The translations under genes were made by a program, and so were the position numbers. Below are positions 23,613-33,200 of a stretch of DNA of 53,872 bases, in pieces (the stretch's first letter is position 1; each line of letters starts with the position of its first letter). Below the pieces are notes generated by a model. It was not told where the DNA came from. It saw only the letters and a list, made by a program, of their open reading frames with translations, and made no database searches. The stretch is from Nitrospirota bacterium (GTDB lineage: Bacteria > Nitrospirota > Thermodesulfovibrionia > Thermodesulfovibrionales > JdFR-88). The stretch lies in assembly GCA_021825295.1 (NCBI GenBank), contig JAKAHV010000021.1:1-53872 (forward strand), read 5' to 3'.

Positions 23613-26018
23613 TTAATCCTTCTCCGCCACCTTGCCCAGGCCCACGATCCTGTCGTTTTCCTCCAGGTCCATGAGTTTCACGCCCTGGGTATTGCGGCCT
23701 ATGATGGATATGCCCTCCGCGGGCATCCTGATCGTCTTGCCCGACTGCGTGATCAGCATTACCTCGTCCTCGTCGCGCACCTTCATGAGCCCCACGGCCT
23801 GCCCCCCTTTGTCGGTGACCTTGATGGAGATGACGCCCTTTCCGCCCCTGCCCTGCACCGGGTAATCCTCTATCCGGGAGCGCTTCCCCAGCCCCTTTTC
23901 CGTCACCGTAAGAAGCAGGTTCTTCTCCTCGACCATGTCCGCGGAGACCACTTCGTCCTGCTTTGTGAGCCGGACGCCGATTACGCCCTTGGCGCTGCGG
24001 CCCATCGGGCGCACGTCCTCTTCGTTGAACCTTATGGCGATCCCCTTCCTGGTGCCTATAATGAGGTCGTTTGAGCCCGCGGTGCGCCTCACCGCGATCA
24101 GTTCGTCGCCCTCTTCGAGGCTGATGGCGATAATCCCCCTGCCGCGCGGGTTTGAATACTCCTCAAGCGCCGTCTTTTTGACGAGGCCCTTTTTCGTGAA
24201 GAATACGAGATAACCCTCCTTGAAGAGCCTCACCGGCAGCGCCGTGCTCACCCTTTCGCCTTCGGAGAGGGCAAGCAGGTTTACGAGGGCCTTGCCCTTG
24301 GCCGCCCTGCCCGCCTCCGGTATCTGGTATATCTTCAGCCAGTAGAGCCTGCCCAGGTTGGTGAAAAAGAGCATGTAGTCGTGCGTGGAGCCGATGAATA
24401 TCTGCTCCACATAGTCCTCCTCGCGGGTCTCCATGCCTATGAGCCCCTTGCCGCCCCTGCGCTGGCTCCGGTAGGCGGAGATGGGGTGCCGCTTGATGTA
24501 GCCGTTATGGGAGACGGTTATGACCATCTCCTCCTCGGTGATGAGGTCCTCGATGGTGATCTCCTTCTGGGCCTCTATGATCTCCGTGCGGCGCGCGTCC
24601 GCGTATTTCTCCTTTACCTCCAGCAATTCCGCCTTTATGATCTCCCGCTGGCGCGTCTCGCTGGCGAGTATCTCCTTCAGGTCGGCTATTTCCTTCAGTG
24701 TCTGCTCATACTCCTCGATGATCTTCTTTCTTTCGAGGCCGGTCAGGCGCTGCAGCTTCATATCGAGGATCGCCTGGGCCTGGACTTCGGACATGCCATA
24801 GCCCTGCTGCAGGCGGGTCCTCGCGGCCTCGGGGCTCTCGGCGGCCCTTATCAGGGCGATGATCTCATCCAGGTGCTCGATGGCAATCTTGAGCCCCTCC
24901 AGTATGTGCGCCCGCTCCTCGGCCTTCTTCAGGTCGAAGCGCGTCCTTCTTATGATGACGTCCCTTCTGTGCTGCAGGAAATACCCGAGCATGCGCTTCA
25001 GGCCAAGCACCCTCGGCTGCCCGCCCACGAGGGCCAGCATGTTTACGCCGAAGGTAGACTCCATCTGCGTGTGCTTGTAAAGATTGTTCAGGACGACCTC
25101 CGCGGCCTCCCCGCGCTTCAGCTCCACCAGGATGCGGATGCCGTCGCGGTCGGACTCGTCCCTCAGATCGGAGATGCCCTCTATGCGCTTCTCCCGCACA
25201 AGCTCCGCGATCTTCTTTATCAGGGCCGCCTTGTTGACCTGGTAGGGCAGCTCCGTGACGATGATGCTCTCGCCGCCCTTGTGGTCGCGCTCGATGCGGG
25301 CCCGCGCCCTCACCCTTATGAGCCCCCTGCCGTTTTCGTATGCGCTTGCGATCCCCTCGACCCCATGGATGACGCCCCCGGTGGGGAAGTCCGGCCCCTT
25401 TACGACGCCCATAAGCTCCGCGGTCTCGGCCTCCGGCCTTTCAAGCAGCATCACAAGGGCGTCCGTGACCTCGCCAAGATTGTGGGGCGGGATGTTCGTC
25501 GCCATGCCGACGGCGATGCCCGCCGAGCCGTTTATGAGCAGGTTCGGCACGCGGGTGGGCAGCACCACCGGTTCCACGGTCGTCTCGTCGAAATTCGGGA
25601 TGAAATCCACCGTGTCCTTGTCTATGTCCTTCAGCAGCTCTTCGGCGATCTTCGAGAGGCGAGCCTCCGTGTAACGGTATGCAGCGGCCGGGTCCCCGTC
25701 TATAGAGCCGAAATTACCCTGTCCGTCAACAAGCGGGGCCCGCATGTTGAAGTCCTGCGCCAGCCTCACAAGGGCATCGTAGACGGCCGTGTCGCCGTGC
25801 GGATGGTACTTTTTGAGGACCTCGCCGACAACGCCGGCGCATTTGGAGTATTTACGGCCCGGCAGCAGTCCCTCACGGAACATGGCGTAGAGTATCCTGC
25901 GCTGGACAGGTTTTAGCCCGTCTCTTACCTCCGGCAGCGCCCTGCCGATGATCACGCTCATCGCGTAATCGAGATAGGAGACCTTCATCTCCTGCTCTAT
26001 GTTGACTTGCATCTTCAT
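23613..26018 (-). CDS. gyrA: DNA gyrase subunit A
   Basis: 801 aa type IIA topoisomerase breakage-reunion subunit. The active-site tyrosine is Y116 in [11 protein letters not shown]. The quinolone-resistance region reads [14 protein letters not shown], with Thr at the position of E. coli Ser83 and Asp at the position of Asp87. The GyrA box QRRGGKG, needed for DNA wrapping, follows the coiled-coil region, and six C-terminal pinwheel blades come after it (for example RGRGIIAI and [12 protein letters not shown]). The C-terminal acidic tail of E. coli GyrA is absent, which explains the shorter length. No gyrB is nearby. It is bracketed by the duplicated DUF559-bearing segments. Confidence 0.97.
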   Translation of the reverse strand: MKMQVNIEQEMKVSYLDYAMSVIIGRALPEVRDGLKPVQRRILYAMFREGLLPGRKYSKCAGVVGEVLKKYHPHGDTAVYDALVRLAQDFNMRAPLVDGQGNFGSIDGDPAAAYRYTEARLSKIAEELLKDIDKDTVDFIPNFDETTVEPVVLPTRVPNLLINGSAGIAVGMATNIPPHNLGEVTDALVMLLERPEAETAELMGVVKGPDFPTGGVIHGVEGIASAYENGRGLIRVRARARIERDHKGGESIIVTELPYQVNKAALIKKIAELVREKRIEGISDLRDESDRDGIRILVELKRGEAAEVVLNNLYKHTQMESTFGVNMLALVGGQPRVLGLKRMLGYFLQHRRDVIIRRTRFDLKKAEERAHILEGLKIAIEHLDEIIALIRAAESPEAARTRLQQGYGMSEVQAQAILDMKLQRLTGLERKKIIEEYEQTLKEIADLKEILASETRQREIIKAELLEVKEKYADARRTEIIEAQKEITIEDLITEEEMVITVSHNGYIKRHPISAYRSQRRGGKGLIGMETREEDYVEQIFIGSTHDYMLFFTNLGRLYWLKIYQIPEAGRAAKGKALVNLLALSEGERVSTALPVRLFKEGYLVFFTKKGLVKKTALEEYSNPRGRGIIAISLEEGDELIAVRRTAGSNDLIIGTRKGIAIRFNEEDVRPMGRSAKGVIGVRLTKQDEVVSADMVEEKNLLLTVTEKGLGKRSRIEDYPVQGRGGKGVISIKVTDKGGQAVGLMKVRDEDEVMLITQSGKTIRMPAEGISIIGRNTQGVKLMDLEENDRIVGLGKVAEKD

Positions 26019-26137
26019 CTGGTTGAAAAAGTCCTCCCCCGGAATGTAAAAATCTATTTATTTTAACATATTTATGGCATTTTTATTAATCCGCCGGAAT
26101 GAAAAAACGTCGGGGTTTGGGGGCGGAGCCCCATTTC

Positions 26138-26482
26138 AATTCAAGGCTCTTCAGGTTTAGTATGGGTTAAAATAGTTTTTCCTGAGGAAGATGGCAGGGG
26201 CACAGGGTTGAGAGGGCGGGGGAGGCTGTTATCTCCTCTCCCTTGAGGGGAGAGGCAGGGAGAGGGTGCAGCCTGCTAAAAAGCTGAAGGCCCCATTCCA
26301 CGGATGCTGAGCGATTATTATGGCGTCATTTACGGGCAAAGCGCATGGATGGTTTAAAATTCAGACGTCAGCACCCGATGGGGAAATATATCGTTGATTT
26401 TGTATGCCTTGAAAAGAAGATTGTTATCCCTCCCCTCAAGGGAGGGGGAATGCCCACAGAAAACCCGGTAGAGCCCAATTCA
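26138..26482. repeat. Direct repeat segment, copy 2 (with DUF559 remnant)
   Basis: About 345 bp matching 22424-22749. It shares the TGGGTTAAAATAGTTTTTC, GGAAGATGGCAGGGGCACAG and CACGGATGCTGAGCGATTAT blocks and the same two palindromes, but keeps a different part of the DUF559 gene. Confidence 0.85.
26294..26428 (+). pseudogene. DUF559-type endonuclease, middle fragment
   Basis: The frame reads HSTDAERLLWRHLRAKRMDG, then LKFRRQHPMGKYIVDFVCLE and KKIVI, which is the central DUF559 core. Homology is cut by the palindrome CCCTCCCCTCAAGGGAGGGG before the ELDGGQH-type catalytic part. Upstream, an extra base relative to copy 1 creates a stop, so the N-terminus is lost too. Not functional. Confidence 0.75.
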
Positions 26483-26486
26483 ATAA

Positions 26487-26501
26487 GGGCGGGTGGGCGG
26501 G
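26487..26501 (+). other. G-quadruplex motif, copy 1
   Basis: GGGCGGGTGGGCGGG: four G3 runs with single-base loops, an ideal intramolecular quadruplex. It lies 5 bp 3' of the stop codon of the minus-strand Ig-like gene, on that gene's template strand. An identical 15-mer is at 45049-45063. Confidence 0.6.
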
Positions 26502-26506
26502 AAACC

Positions 26507-27517
26507 TTACTGCGGTTTTATCGTGAACGTCATCCTGGATGTCCCGCCGTGGCCGTCGCTTGCAATGACGGTCACGTTTTGTTTCGCCTTCACTCCGCCG
26601 GAGGGGACCTTCCAGGTTATAAGGCCGCTTGAGGGTCCTATGCTCATGCCCGCCGGGGCCTTTGCAAGCGAATAGGTGAGCGCGTCGCCGTCGGGGTCCG
26701 TGGCCTGTACCTGGCAGGTATAATCGGAGCCGTCGAAGGAGGCCTCAACCCGCCGGCTGAACATGGGCGGCATGTTCCCGACGGTATTTTGAAGGACAAC
26801 CGGCTGGCCGCAGCCCTCGTCATTGCACGGGGTTATCTTTACCGTTACCTTGTCTCCCCTCCTGACGGGTGTGGCAAGCCTGCTTGTGTTGCCGGCAAGA
26901 TTTCCGTTCACGTCCCATTCGTAAGCGATGCTTGTGGCCCCCGTGGCAGTTGCCTCCACGTAAAGATTGTCCCCGGGCTTGAACGTCCGGGGCATGAGCC
27001 TTACTTTTTTCAGTTCCGGGGGGGCCGCGGAGACAGTCAGGACGCCGGATTTTACGACTGCGCCGTTAATGCTTGCCACCGCCTGCACCTTATCGCCCGC
27101 CATGAGGCCGGTGGTATCGAACTGGCCGTTCGAAACGGCCGGCCTGTCCTGCCCGTTTACGGTCCACTCCACACTGGCATAGGGCAGACTGAACCCCCGC
27201 GCGGCCAGATGGAGAGTCGTGTTCACGAACGCGTTTGATGGCACGATCTCCAGGGACATTTTTGCCTGCCGGGTGTTGACACCGCCTGTGGGGAGCCCGC
27301 TGGCGGGCCCGGCGGGCGAGCTTTTGTTCCCTCCCTGTGCTGCAAGGGGACCGGCGGAGGGCACCTGCGCTCTTTGGCGGCCGAAACCGAATACCGACAC
27401 AAAAAACACTATGCCAAGCAGCAGACATGCCGCGGCCAGCGCGGAGACGGCGGGCTTTTTCCTAAGGCGGTTCACCACCGCCCCGGTGATTCCATCCTCC
27501 CTGATTCTGATTTCCAT
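26507..27517 (-). CDS. Membrane-anchored Ig-like domain protein, last gene of the pilin operon
   Basis: 336 aa. A short cytoplasmic N-terminus (MEIRIREDGITGAVVNRLRK) is followed by one transmembrane segment (about 25-47) and a Pro/Gly/Ser linker. Then come three beta-rich extracytoplasmic repeats: about 85-170, 172-245 and a final 250-336 cadherin-like/putative-Ig module with SDYTCQVQATDPDGDALTYS and VIASDGHGGTSRMTFTI. The last module is of the kind found in adhesins. AGGAGGGGCTG before the ATG is strong, and pilX ends 11 bp upstream, so it belongs to the pilin operon. It may act as an accessory factor or adhesin of the pilus machine; that is inference. Confidence 0.7.
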   Translation of the reverse strand: MEIRIREDGITGAVVNRLRKKPAVSALAAACLLLGIVFFVSVFGFGRQRAQVPSAGPLAAQGGNKSSPAGPASGLPTGGVNTRQAKMSLEIVPSNAFVNTTLHLAARGFSLPYASVEWTVNGQDRPAVSNGQFDTTGLMAGDKVQAVASINGAVVKSGVLTVSAAPPELKKVRLMPRTFKPGDNLYVEATATGATSIAYEWDVNGNLAGNTSRLATPVRRGDKVTVKITPCNDEGCGQPVVLQNTVGNMPPMFSRRVEASFDGSDYTCQVQATDPDGDALTYSLAKAPAGMSIGPSSGLITWKVPSGGVKAKQNVTVIASDGHGGTSRMTFTIKPQ

Positions 27518-27528
27518 CAGCCCCTCCT

Positions 27529-28122
27529 CTAATACTGATAGACCGCAGAGACCTGCGAGCGCTCGGCCCCCGCCGCGCTTACGGAAAGCGTGTAAAGCGT
27601 GTAAATATAGGGGATTTGCCGCACCTTGCCGGGGCTCGTCTCCACAACACCCGTCTTCACCAGCCCGGAGGCCGCCGCGGTGTTTCCGGGTATGGTATCG
27701 ACTATCTTGGAGTAGACCTGGTAATTGCCGAGAGTGGCGGTGAAATCATAGGTGTTCTGGTCGGTCGTGTTGATGATGAAACTTTTGTCGCAGCCCGCGG
27801 GCCAGTTCTGTGTAAGGGTTGTCAATTTCATGTTCTGTCCGTTTACCATGCATTTCGACCCTGTGCTTACCAGTATGTTTGGAAGGTTGGGGGCGGTCCC
27901 CTGCTGTTCGATGTACTGCCTGGCGCCGTCCACGCCGCCCACGGCGGCCTGCAGCGCGTTTGTATACCTGGCTGCCGTCCCCGAGAATTCGGTGCCGGAT
28001 GTCACCATGTAGAGAAGGCCGGCCATTATTATTATCGCGGCGGCCGCCAGGACCATTACTATCACAAGCGCAAGACCGCTTTCATTTCTTACCGGCCGGA
28101 GGCGGAGAAATCGGGATCTCAT
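27529..28122 (-). CDS. pilX: Type IV pilus minor pilin PilX-like
   Basis: 197 aa. The N-terminus NESGLALVIVMVLAAAAIII fits the PilX N-terminal domain: a Gly cleavage site with a hydrophobic helix and no Glu at +5, as usual for PilX. The segment FSGTAARYTNALQAAVGGVD is the next conserved part. PilX joins PilV, PilW, FimU and PilE/PilY1 in the tip-initiation complex of type IV pili. The start overlaps the pilW stop by 4 bases (ATGA), a sign of translational coupling. Confidence 0.85.
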   Translation of the reverse strand: MRSRFLRLRPVRNESGLALVIVMVLAAAAIIIMAGLLYMVTSGTEFSGTAARYTNALQAAVGGVDGARQYIEQQGTAPNLPNILVSTGSKCMVNGQNMKLTTLTQNWPAGCDKSFIINTTDQNTYDFTATLGNYQVYSKIVDTIPGNTAAASGLVKTGVVETSPGKVRQIPYIYTLYTLSVSAAGAERSQVSAVYQY

Positions 28123-29273
28123 TGCACCCCCAGATTAAACGGCTTCTCTATGACTGTATAAACCTTCCACCTGTAGTGCTGCTGATTGTTGTTGGCTACC
28201 TGATGCTGGTCTCCCAGTCCCGGATCGCCCACCTGTATCGGGTCCTGGGCCGCCGGAAACGTGTAGTTGGGGTCCATCTGCCCCTCCTGGGCCAGCACAA
28301 AGACGCGTATCTCCTCTATCCCCCCGACCCCTCCGGTCTGCTGCCGTATCTGGGCGGCGGTAAGCCCCTGCGCCTGCTCGGCGCCGGCGTCGATTATGCC
28401 GCCGCCCGCAAGCTCGAATGTCACCTGCATGTCCGCGGCGCAGTCCACGATCGGATAATAATCGAAACATCCGCTCGTCTGATTCAGAACGGCCTTTACC
28501 AGTTCCCCCGTATTGGCATTGCACCTTGCGGGTACCTGGATGCTTGCAGCGGGACAAGTCCCCGAGGCAGGGATGTTTCCGCTATGCGGCGTTATGAAGT
28601 AGTCCGCCCTGTTGAAGGGCATCGACGGGCCGGTTGGAAGCGGATCGCCGGGCGTAGGCGTGGCCACGTCATAAACCATGTATACCTGGCTGGGGTCGGT
28701 AGGCTCGAAATTCCCCAGGTTGTTAAACTGGGTTGAAAACTGGCCCCCTCCCAATACAAGCGTATTGTCGCTTGAAAGGACAATCACCCAGTCCCCGGCT
28801 GCCGGGGTCTCATTCCCACTGGGGTCTACCCATGTCCTTGGGCCCGTCGACTGCAGCATCTCGGTCTTGCCCGCCCCCATATTGTTTACCGGGACCGACA
28901 CCGATTTTATGACGAGATAATCCGAGTTGAACTGGCCCGCATTGTTCAGCGCTACCACCGCCCTGGGCGGATTGCCGGCGTCGTTGGCCGCCGCGGCATT
29001 GGAGTCTCCGCCCACGTATTCATTATAAGCCAGCCCGCTTACGTCCCACGGCAGGCCGTATCCGGCGCTCTGGATGTCCTTCCTCAGGTAGTCGAGCCCC
29101 AGGGCGCTGCCGATGTCGGTCTGCGCCACCCTGCTTTCCCGCTTGTACTGGGAGAAAAGTTGTGCGAAGAGCGTGGTCGTGCCGGCTATCACAAACATGG
29201 AGATCGCCAGGGCCACCAGAAGCTCGATCATGGTGAAACCACCGGCCTTCCTTATCGCGTATCCTTGGATCAT
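28119..29273 (-). CDS. pilW: Type IV pilus minor pilin PilW-like
   Basis: 384 aa from ATG 29273, which overlaps the pilV stop by 4 bases (ATGA); the frame stays open further upstream, but the overlap and pilin-like leader decide the start. The prepilin site is AGGFTMIELLVALAISMFVI, with cleavage after Gly12 and Glu at +5. The LFSQYKRESRVAQTDIG and LDYLRKDIQSAGYG segments are characteristic of PilW. The large C-terminal domain contains several cysteines (for example TSGCFDYYPIVDCAADM), possibly disulphide-bonded. Confidence 0.85.
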   Translation of the reverse strand: MIQGYAIRKAGGFTMIELLVALAISMFVIAGTTTLFAQLFSQYKRESRVAQTDIGSALGLDYLRKDIQSAGYGLPWDVSGLAYNEYVGGDSNAAAANDAGNPPRAVVALNNAGQFNSDYLVIKSVSVPVNNMGAGKTEMLQSTGPRTWVDPSGNETPAAGDWVIVLSSDNTLVLGGGQFSTQFNNLGNFEPTDPSQVYMVYDVATPTPGDPLPTGPSMPFNRADYFITPHSGNIPASGTCPAASIQVPARCNANTGELVKAVLNQTSGCFDYYPIVDCAADMQVTFELAGGGIIDAGAEQAQGLTAAQIRQQTGGVGGIEEIRVFVLAQEGQMDPNYTFPAAQDPIQVGDPGLGDQHQVANNNQQHYRWKVYTVIEKPFNLGVQ

Positions 29274-29695
29274 TGCCTTGAGATCACCGATGTTATCGTA
29301 TAGGCGTGCGGCTGCCCCCTCCACTTCCAGTTCACTGCCACCGTAATCAGGTAGTCGTTCGAGTCCTCCGACACCGGGGTGTTCGTAACGGTGAATGGCT
29401 CCGTGAAATTCCGGAAGTTCCTGTTTATCGTGATCGGGGCTGCGCCCTGGCCTGGAAGGTTCGCCAGGTTGTCAAAGGACCAGTTCCTGGCCCCGCTCAT
29501 GGACTGGGCCGCGATCCTGACGGCCTCGTTTCTGAGCATGTTGCCGGTGTTGGAATCGATGGCCAGGAGGGCGGTGGAGAGCACGGCCATGAAGATGAAG
29601 AGGAAAAGGACCATGGCGATGAGGACCTCCACCAGGGTGTCGCCCCTGCTGCCCGGCCTCACGATCGCCTGTCTTGTCTTTTCCCCTGTTAACAT
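29270..29695 (-). CDS. pilV: Type IV pilus modification/minor pilin PilV-like
   Basis: 141 aa prepilin. GSRGDTLVEVLIAMVLFLFI has Gly18 before the cleavage point and Glu at +5. The +1 residue is Asp rather than the usual Phe or Met, which is uncommon. The SMSGARNWSFDNLAN region follows the helix, as in PilV. The gene sits between fimT/U and pilW, and the small spacing supports a single transcript. Substrate of the prepilin peptidase PilD, which is not in the window. Confidence 0.82.
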   Translation of the reverse strand: MLTGEKTRQAIVRPGSRGDTLVEVLIAMVLFLFIFMAVLSTALLAIDSNTGNMLRNEAVRIAAQSMSGARNWSFDNLANLPGQGAAPITINRNFRNFTEPFTVTNTPVSEDSNDYLITVAVNWKWRGQPHAYTITSVISRQ

Positions 29696-29708
29696 TTCTC
29701 CGGCCCCT

Positions 29709-30272
29709 CTAGTTGATGGCGCAGGCGCCGGCCTGCCAACTGCCCATCTCCGTGCTTGTCGGCGTCCAGGAGATACAATTTAGCTGCGCCTGGTTGGCGG
29801 CATCGGGCGAGGATATGTTTAAATTCCCGCTGCCGAGGATTTCACCGGCTCGATTGATGGTCACCGCTGCCGGGATTGCCGCCCCGTTTACGTCTATCGT
29901 GCAGCCATGGAGTTTCATGGGCCTTTCGTTTATGATCGCGGTGTCCCCGGGATCCTGCGCTTGGTCGCCGTTTGTATCCGCCCATACGGAATAGGTGTTA
30001 TCCGCGTTGAATACCACGAAGACAAATCTTTTCTGCGCCGCCGCCTGCTCCCGGGCGTACATCATGTCGCCATAAATCTGTTTGATAACGGATTCGGCCG
30101 CGGCCCGGTCCTGCTGGCCGTCCAGTCTGAAGCCGATGGCGGCGACAATCGCCAGTATCATAAGGACGATGAGCAGCTCGACGAGGGTAAAGCCGCCGCG
30201 TCCCCCGCTGACGGTCCGGCCCCGGTTGATGATCCCGCCCCATTTGTCAGGACGGCCGGCCCCTACGCGCAT
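29709..30272 (-). CDS. GspH/FimT-type pseudopilin (FimU-like)
   Basis: 187 aa. The prepilin motif GGRGGFTLVELLIVLMILAI has cleavage after Gly27 and Glu at +5. The rest fits the GspH/FimT domain (YGDMMYAREQAAAQKRFVFV, then the FNADNTYSVWAD sheet). Its leader of 27 residues is long, but no later start is available. GGAGG at the end of pilY1 serves as ribosome binding site. It is the first of the minor pilins after pilY1 and probably caps or primes the fibre. Confidence 0.82.
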   Translation of the reverse strand: MRVGAGRPDKWGGIINRGRTVSGGRGGFTLVELLIVLMILAIVAAIGFRLDGQQDRAAAESVIKQIYGDMMYAREQAAAQKRFVFVVFNADNTYSVWADTNGDQAQDPGDTAIINERPMKLHGCTIDVNGAAIPAAVTINRAGEILGSGNLNISSPDAANQAQLNCISWTPTSTEMGSWQAGACAIN

Positions 30273-30276
30273 CGCG

Positions 30277-33200
30277 CTATTTTTCCTCCCTGATGTAGAG
30301 CATCTTCCTCACCGGCGTGGGCGAGGTAAAGAGAGCAAGCCCGGCGGCCGTGGGCGGCAGGCCCTCGTACGCGGTCGAGCTCCTGCCGCCGTTGTAAGTG
30401 AGGGAGGTAGACAGGTTTATCTTCTGGATGCTGCCGGTCGATACCTGCAGAAGGGCCGTGCCGGCGTTTGACAGCGGCGTCAGCGACAGGGAGGCGGCGT
30501 TGTCGTAATAGACCGCCCACAGGAAACTCTTGCCGCCAACCGCGCATTGCTCGTCATAGGGCTTCATCGTGGTGAAGTAGACCGCGCCGTTTAGTTCGGC
30601 CTCCGGGTCCGTCAGCAGCCTTTCCGCCCCGTAGGTGTGCGTTACGTTTATGATATCGTTCTTGGCCGGGTCTCCTTCGTACTCCGGGTACGTATAATTG
30701 CCCGGGCAGGAGCTGGGGCCCGTGGGCCCGGTGTCAAGGGCTATATACCAGCCGTACTGCGTGCTGGAGATGCTCGCGCCGGCGGTGGAAGAGGTGTCCA
30801 CCTTCGACAGCTTGCTTACTCCGCTGAAAGGCAGGGTATATTGATTGCTGTCATCGGTCTGGTTGTTCGTGATGCATTTCAGGTCGAAAAGGCTCGTGCT
30901 GCTCACATAGCAGGGGTCCGTCATCCCCACCAGGTAATTCTGGTTGCAAAGGGCGTCCACGACGGGCTGTGATGTGTAGTAGGAATAGTAATCCCTTCCG
31001 GTGCCGAAATAGAGCCAGAGCTTGTTTGTAAGGTTGTTCTGAAGCCGGGTCACGCCCGCGGTCACCGGCCCGATGCCGCTGATGAGCTGCTGGTAGCTCC
31101 ATTGCGACGGGTCCGGATTGCCGCTGGCATCCACGGCCTCCAGCCCCGTGGTCTTGTTCAGCGTAAGTATCCTTCCCACGCCGCCCTGGGCCCATGTCTT
31201 GGTGCCGTCGTCGTTGACATACCCGCTGTAGATGGCCTCGTCCTGGTAGTCCATATTGGAATCGTTCGTGGCGTCGAACATATCGCCCGAGAAGGCGTTG
31301 GTAATTCCCGTATCGAGCGTTGTCACATTTACGTTGCCCGCGCCGGGGCCGTTTTCCAGGTCGAAGATGAAGTACCTGAGGTCCTGGTCCGAGTATCCCT
31401 TGAACTGGTAGTCCGCGGTATCCATCGGCCCGGTCGGCCCGGAGCCGAATACAACGAACCAGCGGCCGTTTTTGGAGAGTCCGGTAGAGTCTCCGCTGGC
31501 GTTTATGCGGACGACGGCCGGCCCGCTCGTCGCAAAGCCCAGATAGGGGCTTGTGAATTCCCAGAGGAGTTTCGGGTTGTTCTCGTCCGTCACGTCCAGG
31601 GCGAAATACGCGGAATAGCCTATCGGGTTGCCGCCCGGATCGGTGGCCGGGGTGCCCACGCAGTATGAGTTGCAGTTGGTGGTCTGTTCAATCGAACAGC
31701 ATGGCTGGGAGCCGGGCGGAGCGCCGCTTGCCCCGCCAAGGCGCATCCCGCCTATGAGTATGGTCCTCCAGGTGCTGCCGTCCTGGCTTTTGGCGCAGTC
31801 CCAGTAGTCGGAGCCGTTTCCGCACCCCCCGACACTGGCGTCGAAGACGTAAGGGGTGAGGTCAACGGTATAGACATGGCAATAACCCGGGCCCTCGCCG
31901 GCCACGTTGGTGGCGATCCCCGCGATATATTGCAGGTATGGCAGGACGTTTTCGGGAATAAAGGCCCACCGCTCCACCCCGAGGTTGGTCCCCGTAAGCT
32001 GCGCCTTTAAATTGGGGTTGGTGGGGTCATTGATTATCTTCAGCAGGCCAAGATTAAACGCATGCAGCATGCCGTCGTTGCCGCCCGCGTAGACGGTGCC
32101 CCGGCTCTGGTAGGCGGCGCTGTTTATGTACGCCGAATAACTGCCGTCGTTGTAGGCCGTGTCATAATTGTTAAGCGGCATCCAGGAGACTATCTTCGGC
32201 GTGGAATTGAGTATGTCCCCGAGCTTCCAGACATCGGTGGTCTCCGTCCCGTTTACCATCTGGCTGACCGTCCTGGACCTGTAGTCGTCTATGCCGTCGC
32301 CGTCCGGGTCGTACCCGGTGAGGTCGGCCCCCCGGGTCCACTTGATAACGTCATCAGTCTGGTCGATCCCGTTTACGATCGGCGCGTTCAGATAGGTTTT
32401 AAGGTAGGTGTCGTTGGAAGTGTTGAATGGAATCATATTGTCCGTGGCGCTGTTTTGCCCGGGTATGTTCGTATAGATTGTCCGGCTGGTATAGGGCGTC
32501 AGCCAGAGCTGGTAGCCCGCCTCCCAGAGGTTCCAAAGATCCTCGAAAACAACAGGCGAGTCCGATGTTTCGGCGCCTACGGAGCCGGCGGCGTTTGACA
32601 GGTACTTGTCGGACATAGTCTTGCCCAGGTCCTCGTCAAAATAAAACTGCGCTATGTCGTCCTCGGTGAGGGTCAGGTTGTCATCCCGGTTGGTGTCTTC
32701 CAGTATGTTACTGTTCGTGAAATAAGGGTCCACGTAATACCAGAGGTCATGCATCCCGCCGGTCCAGTCAATCACGTCGCTGCCGAAGGCGCGCTTGGGA
32801 TAGAAGACGGCCTGGACGAGGTTTGCGCCGCTGCCCTCGCCCGAGGCAAGCACGGAGGCCGCCGTGCCGGAAGACGCCCTCTTGAGCATGGATGAAAGGG
32901 CGGCTGAAAGCTGGGTTTCCAGGTCCCCGCCCTGAGATGCCTCGAAATAGGTGTCCGGCTGGCCCAGCTCCGGATCGCCGGCGCCGTGCGAGCTCCATTC
33001 CGAAACGCCGGTGGAGTTGTCAAACCCATCGGGCATATGGTCGCCGTTATTATCGGCAAACCCGCCGTTTATCGACGCGTATTTCAAAAGCGTGGAGCCC
33101 TGCCCGAAGGCGAAAACGGTGTAGAGCGTTATGCTGCGGGGTTGGCCGCCATAGGTCTGGGTAAGGTCGGGCCGGACATCGTCCGCCATGTCATTGATGC

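Larger units (their letters stand above)
26019..26506. other. Intergenic region upstream of gyrA with repeat copy 2
   Basis: 26019-26100 is AT-rich and should hold the gyrA promoter, but no convincing -35/-10 pair stands out. 26107-26133 is a G-rich hairpin (GGGGGCGGAGCCCC). 26138-26482 is direct repeat copy 2. 26487-26501 is a G-quadruplex motif. Confidence 0.5.

Noticed and set aside
24381-25916. 511-codon open frame on the plus strand opposite gyrA
   Set aside because: Lies wholly antisense to a strongly supported gyrA, has low-complexity His/Leu/Arg-rich composition typical of reverse-frame shadows in GC-rich DNA, and matches no family.
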